A program made the position numbers and the translations under genes. Under the pieces are notes generated by a model. That model was not told where the DNA came from. It did not search any database and saw only the letters and a list, made by a program, of their open reading frames with translations. Below, piece by piece: positions 7,573-15,339 of a stretch of DNA of 25,000 nt. The stretch covers positions 1 to 25,000 of the forward strand of contig NZ_JALXPE010000057.1 of NCBI RefSeq assembly GCF_025143365.1. The letters are read 5' to 3'. This DNA comes from Microbacterium sp. p3-SID336 (GTDB lineage Bacteria; Actinomycetota; Actinomycetes; Actinomycetales; Microbacteriaceae). Every line of letters starts with the position of its first letter. The stretch's first letter is position 1.

Positions 7573-8967
7573 CTAAGTCGCGCCGTGCTCAAGGAAGTCG
7601 AAGGCGCGCCAGGCATCTTCAAGTATCGGATTCTCGCGTCGCAGTGCTTCATCGGTGAACTTAGCGATGAAGCGGCCGCCGTCGTCCCCACGGTGCGCCT
7701 GTTCAATGACCAGCGCTGCCGCCTCCGGCTCCGAGTACCCCACCAGGACCTCGAGCTCACGCAAGGACATCGTCATCGCTGGCACCTCACCGGTGGAGAT
7801 AAACCCGGCGAATGGTGTGTCCGCCAGGTAAAACGGCTCGGCGGTAGTGATCACACCGACTATCTGACGGTCTTTCGGAATGTGGTCGAAGGCAGGGTGG
7901 CGCTCACGGATCAAGCGTGCAGTCTTGTCAATCTGTCCGCGCGCATGGCCGATGTATCTCTTCATCACAGATTCGAGCGTCTCCCCACCAGCCTGAGCGT
8001 CGAGAGGCATCCTCGCCGCCTTGCACTCCACGAGGATCACCGCTTCGTCGGTCACCCACAACCAGTCGATGCTGCGCATGTCTTTGGCATACTCCACCTC
8101 TGGGTGGAGCTGGATGCCGCTGATGAGCCCTAACTGCTTACCGACGTAGGTCTCGACGCGCTTTCCAAGACCGTCTGCGAAGGATTTCCCCCACCTATCC
8201 AACCCCTTGTAGTAGAGGTTCGGTCCGAGGAGCGCGCGGGGGATGAACATCGTTTGCGGAGCCCACACTCCTCTTGCTCCGAGATCGACCAGCGGGTGGG
8301 AGATCAAAGGATTGAAGGCGTACCGTTCCAACATCTCCGGAATCAGGACCCTCTCATCCGCTGCAGCTCGTGCTCGTCTCAAGTCACCGATGCTGGAGGT
8401 GAACAGGCTCGCCGTCGCCTCGATCTCCGACCGCGGCGCAACCCGCGTGAAGATGTCCTGGAAGTTGGGCATGTCCAGGATCGCAGCGTCGTAGCGCCCT
8501 CCGCTACGGACGACCACGTGGTGGAGGACGTGGCTGGCGCGAATCGCCTGGTCGAGCCCGATACCCAGCACCTCCTCCCACGGGATCGGTGTCTGGCCAG
8601 GCTCGCTGTGGACGAGGAGTGCATGCGCCCGGGCCATGTCTTCGAACAGTGACTCCTGGTACGGAAGCTGCTCGTGCAAGATGGGGGTGAGCATCGACGC
8701 CGTCGTCTGCCCTGGAAGTGGTATTCCGCTGCCGTTGAAGTCATGGATTAGTCCCGCGAGCACCTTAGGGGTGATGTCGTTGGCACTGAACTCGTGGCCT
8801 CGGAGCACTGATTCCTTCGCGATGGCAGAGACTGCCCAGGGGTGCCACTGTTCCGTCTCTCCTCGCTGAATGGCGCGTTCACACCCGGACGAGTATGCCG
8901 CGAGGAACGGTACGACCTGAGACGGCCGGTACCGGATCACTGAACGGATGAACTCGGAGTACAGCAC
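7573..8967 (-). CDS. PD-(D/E)XK nuclease-like protein, 464 aa
   Basis: The C-terminal half carries a probable PD-(D/E)XK nuclease core. E272 lies in a helix (KRVETYVGK), D301 follows a strand (SIDWLWV), and E315-C-K317 sits on the next hydrophobic strand (AVILVECKA). This is the order and spacing expected of restriction-endonuclease-like folds. Residues 1 to about 250 are helical with no recognised domain. The start is GTG at 8967, because an in-frame stop lies 33 bases upstream; its ribosome binding site is weak. There is no visible methyltransferase partner, so it is not an ordinary type II enzyme. A role in phage defence or in a mobile element is inferred from the fold and the neighbours. 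The stop lies 64 bases beyond the end of the converging 82-residue gene. Confidence 0.75.
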   Translation of the reverse strand: MLYSEFIRSVIRYRPSQVVPFLAAYSSGCERAIQRGETEQWHPWAVSAIAKESVLRGHEFSANDITPKVLAGLIHDFNGSGIPLPGQTTASMLTPILHEQLPYQESLFEDMARAHALLVHSEPGQTPIPWEEVLGIGLDQAIRASHVLHHVVVRSGGRYDAAILDMPNFQDIFTRVAPRSEIEATASLFTSSIGDLRRARAAADERVLIPEMLERYAFNPLISHPLVDLGARGVWAPQTMFIPRALLGPNLYYKGLDRWGKSFADGLGKRVETYVGKQLGLISGIQLHPEVEYAKDMRSIDWLWVTDEAVILVECKAARMPLDAQAGGETLESVMKRYIGHARGQIDKTARLIRERHPAFDHIPKDRQIVGVITTAEPFYLADTPFAGFISTGEVPAMTMSLRELEVLVGYSEPEAAALVIEQAHRGDDGGRFIAKFTDEALRRENPILEDAWRAFDFLEHGAT

Positions 8968-9327
8968 CGCTACCGAGCCCGACCAACACTGTGCTGCTCA
9001 GCCGTTCTCGCTCCGGCCACCTCGGTCCTCGACATCTACCGCTCCTTCGCCTAGCGCGCCCCATGCACCGTGGCATCCGCTGAGCGCCGGTACGGGTGGC
9101 GCCCGCACGCCTTCCGGAGCCCGAGAATGCTCTCGATCTCCGCTTACAGTTTGTCGGGCGCGTCCACGTCAGAGAACAGCAACCCGCTGGGCCTGGCGGG
9201 CGCATCCGCTGCGTCGTCGGACGCGGAGGACGTTCGCTTCCCCCATGTCTGCGCCATCTCCCCCGAACTGCCGTCACATCTTCGCACGTCGCCACAGCTG
9301 TGAGGGTCGAGACGACCGCGGTCCCGT
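8968..9327. other. gap without a well-supported gene
   Basis: This stretch lies between the end of the winged-helix gene and the start of the nuclease-like gene on the minus strand. A minus-strand frame of 37 codons at 9144-9257 (ATG, MAQTWGK...) has coding-like codon use and an Asp/Ala-rich end, but no separate ribosome binding site. It could be a tiny gene or a degraded gene end. A plus-strand frame at 9070-9303 is probably its shadow. Confidence 0.3.
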
Positions 9328-10329
9328 TCACCGACGTGCGAGCTGCCCTCGCAGAGCGTCTATCACGGCCTGCGGCGCAGGCGCATCGAACCCGCCGGGT
9401 TTCAGGCCTAGGCGGTGAACCTGAAGGTCGGTGTCTTCCGCCCTGCCATCGTCGTGTCGTTTCATCTCCTCAACCTCCAGCAGCCCGAACCACTCCAGCG
9501 TCTTGCGGGCGGCGGAGAACGAATCGCGGTGGATGCCGTAGTGCCGAAGACGCGTGTGCGAGTCCATCGCTATCAGGTCGCCCGCAGGATGCGCTCCTTT
9601 ACGGCACGCGACCATCAGCAGCAACGCGATCTCCGAGTCCTCAAGAACGTGCAGCCAACCGCTGCCGATGAACCCTTCGGGCATTGCGAAGGTTGCGTCG
9701 CCGGCTCGTGGCACGCGGTACTCCTCCACCTCGCCCACCGCATCTCGGCCGCGCTCGTTCAGGAGGACGAAGTTCTCGTACCTGCCGCGAGAGCCGCCCT
9801 TGTCGGGAATAACGACGAGGCCAGCCTCCTCCAACGTCGCAAGAGCGCTTCGGACGCTTCGAGCGCGCTTCTCTCGGGCGGTGATGAAGGCGTGACGGTT
9901 CCTGGAGTCCGACGCGTCCGCCGCGATGAGGTCCGTCCACCCGAGGCTGGTGGAACTCCCCACCCCTTCGATGGGCAGGTCCTTCAGACGAGCCTTAGAC
10001 GTAGCTTTCCGGTTCGCTTGGGCAACGGCGATGAGCGTGAGCTCGAATCGCAACGCCCCGCCGCGACTTGTCATCAGACGTGTCGCTGGCGGACGCATCT
10101 CCGGCGGAGGGGCTTTGCGGTCCGATGCGTCGGTGGAGATGCCGGCGTCTCGATACGAAAACCCTTGGCGGAGCGTCAGGTTCGTTGTTGCGATTGGACC
10201 GGGAATCGATGCGCCGATTCTCTCGACCTCCTCGACATAGCCCGGCCGTTCCAGGCGCTCGAGCCGCCGCTCGAACTTCTCGCGCTCCCGCTTGTTCGGC
10301 GGCCGGGTGAAATCGATTGTGATTGCCAT
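9328..10329 (-). CDS. double winged-helix DNA-binding-like protein, 333 aa
   Basis: I see two segments that look like winged-helix domains. One is at about residues 155-200 (SVRSALATLEEAGLVVIPD, then GGSRGRYENFVLLNERG). The other is at about 235-295 (DSEIALLLMVACRKG, then RLRHYGIHRDSFSAARKTLE and WFGLLEVEE). The N-terminus is highly charged (NKREREKFERRLERLERPG). Two winged helices in tandem occur in plasmid-type replication initiators and in regulators; no Rep catalytic motif is visible, so the role is open. The start is ATG at 10329. The gene faces a 43-codon gene across 170 bases that contain nested inverted repeats, so it may bind there. Confidence 0.65.
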   Translation of the reverse strand: MAITIDFTRPPNKREREKFERRLERLERPGYVEEVERIGASIPGPIATTNLTLRQGFSYRDAGISTDASDRKAPPPEMRPPATRLMTSRGGALRFELTLIAVAQANRKATSKARLKDLPIEGVGSSTSLGWTDLIAADASDSRNRHAFITAREKRARSVRSALATLEEAGLVVIPDKGGSRGRYENFVLLNERGRDAVGEVEEYRVPRAGDATFAMPEGFIGSGWLHVLEDSEIALLLMVACRKGAHPAGDLIAMDSHTRLRHYGIHRDSFSAARKTLEWFGLLEVEEMKRHDDGRAEDTDLQVHRLGLKPGGFDAPAPQAVIDALRGQLARR

Positions 10330-10364
10330 TCTCGCTCCGGTTTCGACGTATCAGCTTGAACGAA

Positions 10365-10423
10365 TCAACCGGCCAGAGACCTCTTGACGGTTCTGTATCA
10401 AGGTGTCGCTACTGGCCGGTTGA
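10365..10423. promoter_or_regulatory. nested inverted repeats between two divergent genes
   Basis: A perfect 12-bp inverted repeat, TCAACCGGCCAG at 10365-10376 and CTGGCCGGTTGA at 10412-10423, encloses a second inverted repeat, CTTGA at 10383-10387 and TCAAG at 10398-10402. The structure starts 36 bases upstream of the winged-helix gene and lies 77 bases upstream of the peptide gene start. It could be an operator for both promoters, an RNA structure in the winged-helix leader, or a replication or transfer site. A TTGACG hexamer inside it (10384-10389) could serve as a -35 element for the plus strand. Confidence 0.6.
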
Positions 10424-10499
10424 GGCGTTCCTCCACTCTAGTGGACCGGGGGCGTTTCGTCTGCGTTACTAGACCCCAACACGAGAGGAAGGAGGTGAG

Positions 10500-10631
10500 A
10501 TGAAGGAGATCCAGACCACAGGAGGCGAGCGAGGAACGAACCGATGGCCTGAACAGCTGAGTTGGTTGCGAGCCGTGCTACAGACCGTTCAGACCATCGC
10601 GATCCTGGTTCGTATCTGGCAGAACTTCTAA
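10500..10631 (+). CDS. 43-aa peptide with a strong ribosome binding site
   Basis: A short gene of 43 codons, ATG at 10500 to TAA at 10629-10631, directly preceded by a nearly full anti-16S match (AAGGAGGTGA at 10489-10498). This is one of the best ribosome binding sites in the window, though the spacing of about four bases from GGAGG is short. The N-terminal 15 residues are polar. Residues 19-43 form a hydrophobic, Gln- and Trp-containing helix (QLSWLRAVLQTVQTIAILV, then RIWQNF), which could lie on or in a membrane. A 13-bp hairpin follows the stop. I do not recognise the peptide. A small membrane toxin, a phage-type peptide or a regulatory leader peptide are options; none is proven. Confidence 0.6.
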   Translation: MKEIQTTGGERGTNRWPEQLSWLRAVLQTVQTIAILVRIWQNF

Positions 10632-10640
10632 GAGTCCCCC

Positions 10641-10673
10641 GGTGGCCCGTCGCCATACCCGCGGCGGGCCACC
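10641..10673 (+). terminator. strong hairpin after the 43-aa gene
   Basis: A 13-bp stem starts with GGTGGCCCG (10641-10649), which pairs perfectly with CGGGCCACC (10665-10673). It continues inward with one G-T pair and three more pairs around a 7-base loop. It begins nine bases after the stop of the peptide gene. No T run follows, so it is either a U-less terminator or an mRNA-stabilising structure. Confidence 0.6.
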
Positions 10674-10908
10674 CCGAGAACGGATCCCCCGATGATAATC
10701 ACAGATGCGACCGACTTGACACCCCAAGCGCCGCTCGATCCGGGTCCGAGCCTCCGACGGATGCCGCATGTCTCACGACAGCGTGGCAAGACGTGTGCGT
10801 TCCGGAGGCGTCAACTCATCGTCTTCCACGGGATGTTCGCCGCCGCCCGCCGCAGCCCGAAGACACGCTCGGATTCCTCGACGATCCTCGCGCGCACCCG
10901 ACTGCCAC

Positions 10909-11451
10909 CTATTGGGTGTACTCGGCGTATCGTGGGTCGTCCACCGGGAGCCCCTCGCGTTGGAGGATCTCTGCGGCCGCCTGACGGACGAGGTTCTCCC
11001 TCTCGTCCGCATCGACACCATGCGCAGCCAGAAACTGGTCGACAACGGGCGAGAGACGCTCGTCCAGGGCCATGAACTCATCGGATGCCCGGTCGACTTC
11101 TTCAAGCATGATGTCCCGGCCGGCGGCATGGGTGAATCCGACGGCGTGTGCAGAGAAGAAGCCGTGGACAAGGTGGTTACGAGTCTTCAGCCCCTGACGG
11201 AGGTCGTCACCGAGGTCAGGATCCGACCCGAGAAAGGGCTCGAGCATCCTCAACACCGCGCCCATCGTCTTGCTGCTTGCTCCCTCAATGACAGTGTCAT
11301 AGTCCTGGGCTGTGAAGCCAGGCGTCGTCACGCCCTGCGCCACAGCCAAGAGAGTGATCAATGCGGACTCGAGAACCTGCGCGTGATAGAGAGCCAAGCC
11401 GAACCGTGCGTACACTTCGCGGATCTGATAGCTCTCATCGTCACGTATCAC
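10909..11451 (-). CDS. HEPN-like protein, 180 aa
   Basis: An all-helical protein of 180 residues. The motif R91-N92-H-L-V-H96 matches the R-x4-H signature of HEPN domains, with a polar residue after the Arg as is usual for the RNase-active forms, and lies in the expected position near the end of a long helix (DDLRQGLKT before it). HEPN proteins often act as RNA-cutting toxins in toxin-antitoxin, abortive-infection and CRISPR-linked systems. RNase activity here is inferred from the motif only. The start is GTG at 11451 with a modest G-rich site upstream. It lies 199 bases downstream of a P-loop ATPase gene on the same strand, a pairing common in defence loci. Confidence 0.65.
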   Translation of the reverse strand: MIRDDESYQIREVYARFGLALYHAQVLESALITLLAVAQGVTTPGFTAQDYDTVIEGASSKTMGAVLRMLEPFLGSDPDLGDDLRQGLKTRNHLVHGFFSAHAVGFTHAAGRDIMLEEVDRASDEFMALDERLSPVVDQFLAAHGVDADERENLVRQAAAEILQREGLPVDDPRYAEYTQ

Positions 11452-11650
11452 CCCCGCATGCTATTGCACTGGTCAGCGGTGACCTCGCACCTGGTCCGCA
11501 CGCATAGTGCCCGGGGCGTCAGCGGGCCACGGAATCGTCGCTTGCCCGATGACCCAGGAGCGTGCGGGGCGAAGTTCAAGCATCCATATTCACTCGCAGT
11601 CACGCCGGAGACCTAGCTCTCGGTGGTGCAACAAGAGCGCGCGACCGTCA

Positions 11651-12991
11651 TTAGTCGGCGAACACTGGCCGAGTGGCGACGGCAAGGCGCCCTTTCTCGG
11701 TCGCCGTGACGATGCGGCGTCGAGCGTCATCTTCATCGGCGGTGTAGTTGAGCAGGCCGAGGGCAGCCAACGCTTGAACGTGGGACTGCAGCGATCCCCA
11801 GGACTTATACCCGAACTCCGCCGCGCTTGCCGACGTGGCAAAGCCGTCGAGACGAGTGACGAGGGTCTCGAGGATCTTCCAACGGGTCTCGGTGACTCGG
11901 CCCGAAACCTGCTGAATGACCTTCTCCCCCTCCAGCACTCGCCATTCCCAGAAGCGAGCGTCGCGCTGTTCCGGGGTCATCCACGCCATATCTCCCGGCT
12001 CGGTGCGGAGCGAGAAGCGCTCCGCGAGACCCAGAGTTATGCGGAGGTTCCGGCCGGTCGCCACGTACGCATCCTCGAAACCCTCCGGGGACACCGGGAG
12101 CTTCGCGTCGCCACGTGTGCGGAACGCCACCTCTCTGCGCTGGATGACCAGCTTCACGAGATCATGCGGCAGCGGCGAGATCTCGATGGGCTCGGGAAAC
12201 ACGCCGCTCATCTTCGGAGTGCTAAGTGCCGCCCGTACCGTGCCCTCAGCGCCGCTGACGATCCACCGCAGTCCCTGACGCTTGAAGAGCTTGTCACGCA
12301 GCGACTCGAAGACCTGCACACCCTTTGGGTATCGACTCAACACTTCAAGGTTGTCAAGGAGCAAGATGACGCCTCCGGCCTCCGGCGACGCGAAAATCGT
12401 CGCTAGCCAAGAGTCGATGAGGGTGATGACTCCCGACTCCGTGAAGCCCGCACTGGTGTTCGGCGTCCGGCTCTTGCCTCCGGAGATGCTTCCACCAATC
12501 ACGCTGGGGAAGCTCGCGCCAATACCAGCGGACCACCCTCCCCCGGTAGGCGTGGTCAACCAGTGCCGGAAATCGTTCAGCTGCTTGAGGACGAACCCCT
12601 CGCGGAGCAGGCGGTCCTCGCTGGCAAGAATTGACCCGGCGACCTGAAAATACGCCCGCCTCTCGAGTGATGACGCAGAGTCATTCTCTTCTAGCTCCAG
12701 CGGCTTCCCCGTCGCCAGGAAGAGCGGGGCAACGCTGTTACTCTCTCGCCGCCAACCCGATGCTTTCGACGTGGCCACGGCAGCGAGACTCGACTTACCC
12801 ACCCCGTAGTCGCCTTCGAGAGCGACCATCTGCGTCCCGCTGAACAGATCGCGAAGAACGAGGTTCAGCTCATGGTCTCGGCCGACGAGAAGGGTTTCGT
12901 CACCGTCCGCAACGCGGAGAGCAGATGTTGAGTAGGGCGAGGATCGAAACCCATAGTGACCCCACACGCCGACCGGAAAGTCCATGCGCAC
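11651..12991 (-). CDS. P-loop ATPase with C-terminal winged helix, 446 aa
   Basis: A probable ATPase of the AAA/STAND type. Near the N-terminus, GFRSSPYS and VGRDHEL resemble the entry to Orc/archaeal-type ATPase domains. Walker A is G60-D-Y-G-V-G-K66-S-S. Walker B is LLLD213 followed by N-L-E216. A possible sensor strand (RWIVSGAEG) lies near 242-250. The last 75 residues look like a winged helix (RWKILETLVTRL, then ASAAEFGYKSWGSLQSHVQAL and ALGLLNYTA). This architecture occurs in regulators and in defence ATPases that sense a trigger and act through a partner effector. The start is ATG at 12991, with a second ATG at 12985. It lies 62 bases after the ImmA/IrrE gene and upstream of the HEPN gene, all on one strand. 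Confidence 0.78.
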   Translation of the reverse strand: MRMDFPVGVWGHYGFRSSPYSTSALRVADGDETLLVGRDHELNLVLRDLFSGTQMVALEGDYGVGKSSLAAVATSKASGWRRESNSVAPLFLATGKPLELEENDSASSLERRAYFQVAGSILASEDRLLREGFVLKQLNDFRHWLTTPTGGGWSAGIGASFPSVIGGSISGGKSRTPNTSAGFTESGVITLIDSWLATIFASPEAGGVILLLDNLEVLSRYPKGVQVFESLRDKLFKRQGLRWIVSGAEGTVRAALSTPKMSGVFPEPIEISPLPHDLVKLVIQRREVAFRTRGDAKLPVSPEGFEDAYVATGRNLRITLGLAERFSLRTEPGDMAWMTPEQRDARFWEWRVLEGEKVIQQVSGRVTETRWKILETLVTRLDGFATSASAAEFGYKSWGSLQSHVQALAALGLLNYTADEDDARRRIVTATEKGRLAVATRPVFAD

Positions 12992-13053
12992 ATGCTATCT
13001 GTGACCGCGGACACTCGATCCCGAGTCCCCAAGCATTGAGTCGCGCACACAGA

Positions 13054-14193
13054 TCATCGTTCGGGTTGCTCTCTCACCAAGCTGAGCTTGGGTTCGTCCA
13101 ACTCGATGCCCGCCAACCGGCGAACATGTCGCGGTGTCATCTGCACGTCCCGGGCGACCTGCACGAGCGAGACGCCCACTGTGTCGAGCAGCTCGATGGC
13201 GTTGCGAAGAAGTTCGGGCTTCTCACTTGGCACGTCTTCCAGCGTCAGTGGTCGACGAGGCAAGGTGTTCAACGTGATGTAGCCGCGGCGAACGGTGGAG
13301 TCGGAGATTCTCTCGAGATCCCGTGAGCGACGAAGGAGCATCTGAACGGAGACACCCCATTCTTCACTCAGTCGCTCAAGTACCCCCAGGTTCAGCCGCG
13401 TAGGCAGCGCATCTCGGATAACGTCGCGCGGGGTGAGGAACTCAGCGGCGAAGACGTCAGCTTGACGTTCCATCTCCACGTCGGAGCCATGTCGACCATG
13501 ATGCATCACGATGTGCCCGAGCTCATGCGCCGCACTGAACCGGTGGCGAAGGACGTCGTTCGCCTTGTCGGGAGTCAGCACCATTATGGGACGCGGAAGT
13601 GCGGTGGTGGAGAAGGCGTCGATCCGACTCTTCTCCGGTAGGTCCGGGTCCTGCTTCATGGAGAAGAAGACAGTCAGGATTCCGTGTTGTTCGATCTCGT
13701 AGACGAGATGAGCGATAGGGCCGGCATCCAGGCCCCAGTGCTTTCGCAGCTGCTGCGCCGCAGTGATGGGGTCAGGCGTGCCCTGTGACTCCGGTGACGC
13801 CCATGCCGGCAAGTCCAGTTCGGGGAACTCCACCCGCTGTTCCAGATAGAGACTGAGCTCCCAGGCTTGTTCGACGTAGGCGGTCGCCTGCTGCTGCTGC
13901 GCGACGCTCGTGGAACGCAACCGTCGGAAGGATGCCTCCGCAACCTCGACCTTCGCCTTCGGCCGACCGTATGCGAAGTAGCCAGCCGGCACGCCGAGAG
14001 CGGTCGCCAGAGCCGACACAGTGTCGGGGCGAGGCCGCTTCTCCCCTCGCTCGTACTGCCCGACGGCCGCTGCAGACACACCCACGAGGCGGTGCAACTC
14101 GGTCTTCGAGATGCCTTTGACTCGGCGGGCCTGGGTGAGTCGTGCGGGGTCGAACGCTCTCGCGACGGCGAGGAGGGCCGCTGGTTCAACCAT
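13054..14193 (-). CDS. HTH / ImmA-IrrE family metallopeptidase, 379 aa
   Basis: Residues 18-70 form an XRE-type helix-turn-helix (LTQARRVKGISKTELHRLVG, then SAAAVGQYERGEKRP). Residues about 150-290 form an ImmA/IrrE (COG2856, DUF955) zinc metallopeptidase-like domain with H223-E-L-G-H227 and the downstream ADVFAAEFL helix, which supplies the third ligand region. Such proteins cleave or release repressors in mobile elements, or serve as antitoxins when fused to HTH. The start is ATG at 14193, which overlaps the stop of the upstream gene by eight bases, so they are translationally coupled. This order (partner gene, then HTH-peptidase gene) resembles two-gene toxin-antitoxin and defence modules such as RosmerTA. 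A longer in-frame start is not used because it would run through the upstream gene. Confidence 0.85.
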   Translation of the reverse strand: MVEPAALLAVARAFDPARLTQARRVKGISKTELHRLVGVSAAAVGQYERGEKRPRPDTVSALATALGVPAGYFAYGRPKAKVEVAEASFRRLRSTSVAQQQQATAYVEQAWELSLYLEQRVEFPELDLPAWASPESQGTPDPITAAQQLRKHWGLDAGPIAHLVYEIEQHGILTVFFSMKQDPDLPEKSRIDAFSTTALPRPIMVLTPDKANDVLRHRFSAAHELGHIVMHHGRHGSDVEMERQADVFAAEFLTPRDVIRDALPTRLNLGVLERLSEEWGVSVQMLLRRSRDLERISDSTVRRGYITLNTLPRRPLTLEDVPSEKPELLRNAIELLDTVGVSLVQVARDVQMTPRHVRRLAGIELDEPKLSLVREQPER

Positions 14194-14902
14194 TGCGGAG
14201 CTTCGTAGTCGTGCGGGGACGTTCCCCGGAGGCGAAACGCTTTGCCGTTGCCACAGGCTTCGCCTCCTGCACCGTCGACCCCGTGCGTCGGTAGACGAGG
14301 GGCTCGGGGTCTGAAAACTCCAAGTAGTTGCCGCGCAGCTGCGCAGGGGCGAGGTACATCTGCCCGACCCCGAATGGCGTGCTGCTGTAGTAGGCCACGA
14401 ACAGTGCGCCTCCGTGGGCGGCACGAGCGACGCTGTCCGCTTCCTCGAGGCTGGCGAACACCTCCTCGTCGGGCATCTCGAACATCGGTGTCTGCTGCGC
14501 GGCGACGTAGGTATCGCTGCTCGCCGTCGTCAGCTGATCCCGGCGTGCGTCCGAAATGTAGTTAAGTCGCACACGCAGATGGTTGTTCGGCATTCTCTTG
14601 CCGACACGCTGGACGTGGATCAGGTGCTCGCCAACGTGCATCGTCACGCGCGTCGAGCGCGGGACCGGGCGCTCCGAATAGTAGGCGCCCAGCTTCTGAA
14701 GACGGTGCTGACACTCGTCCTGCGCACCACGCGCCATCCCCGTGCCATAGATGTAGTTGTGACCTTTCGGGTCGCGATACTCCGTCTGCGCGCGGGATGA
14801 ACGCTCCTGCGCTGCATTGATCCCCTCCGGCAACGCGGTCCGCAACAGACTCAACTGCGCCTTCGTGAACTCGTCCCGCCAATTCTTCTGTTCCCCAGTC
14901 AT
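14186..14902 (-). CDS. unknown partner of the ImmA/IrrE protein, 238 aa
   Basis: I do not recognise this protein. It starts at ATG 14902, chosen because AAAGGGG lies about seven bases upstream; the in-frame extension to 15049 has no such site. The N-terminal 60 residues are helical and charged. The segment NYIYGTGMARGAQDEC follows, then a strand-rich part (RVTMHVGEHLIHVQRVGKR; NHLRVRLNYIS) and a C-terminal part with GGALFVAYYSSTPFGVGQMYLAPAQLRG. No catalytic motif is evident. Its overlap with the HTH/ImmA-IrrE gene suggests a toxin-antitoxin or effector-repressor pair in which this is the toxin or effector. That function is inferred from context only. Confidence 0.7.
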   Translation of the reverse strand: MTGEQKNWRDEFTKAQLSLLRTALPEGINAAQERSSRAQTEYRDPKGHNYIYGTGMARGAQDECQHRLQKLGAYYSERPVPRSTRVTMHVGEHLIHVQRVGKRMPNNHLRVRLNYISDARRDQLTTASSDTYVAAQQTPMFEMPDEEVFASLEEADSVARAAHGGALFVAYYSSTPFGVGQMYLAPAQLRGNYLEFSDPEPLVYRRTGSTVQEAKPVATAKRFASGERPRTTTKLRNG

Positions 14903-15189
14903 CCCCAGTCCCCTTTCATTGAGATGACAGTAGCAGTCTGGTTCAGCGAGAAGCAGCTTTTCTTCAGATAGCGTGTCGCGGGACGCGCGGATTGACCAGA
15001 AATAGAGCGCCCCAGCACTCCGCGTCTGCTTGGTCATGCCATCGCTCAAGGCCGAGGCGAGCGCTCAGCGAAACTGCTATGCGACGGACCGCATCCGGAG
15101 GCTCTTCCGAGACATGACTCCGGGCAAATGAGGCCTGAGAGATGGTCCAGCCGCTTTTCGCGGCCTTGCCCTAGAGAGGACGAACGGGA

Positions 15190-15339
15190 TTAGGACGCCT
15201 TCGCTAGGTCCTTGATCCACTGAGGCGTCTCCACCTTGAGCGCGCGATCCGTACTCACCCGAATCCGCGCGGCGATACGCCGTTCGATCTGCGTCGGCAC
15301 GCGTCGGTCAGCCTTCTTCACTGTCTGACTCTTTGTCAT
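15190..15339 (-). CDS. 49-aa basic peptide, overlaps membrane-protein gene
   Basis: A 49-codon gene from ATG 15339 to TAA at 15190-15192. GGGAGGTGC lies five bases before the start, so initiation should be efficient. It overlaps the stop of the upstream membrane-protein gene by four bases (ATGA), which indicates coupled translation. The peptide is strongly basic in its first two thirds (KKADRR; ERRIAARIRV) and ends with the segment PQWIKDLAKAS. I do not recognise it. The charge suggests binding to nucleic acid or to the acidic tail of its neighbour; this is inference. Confidence 0.65.
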   Translation of the reverse strand: MTKSQTVKKADRRVPTQIERRIAARIRVSTDRALKVETPQWIKDLAKAS

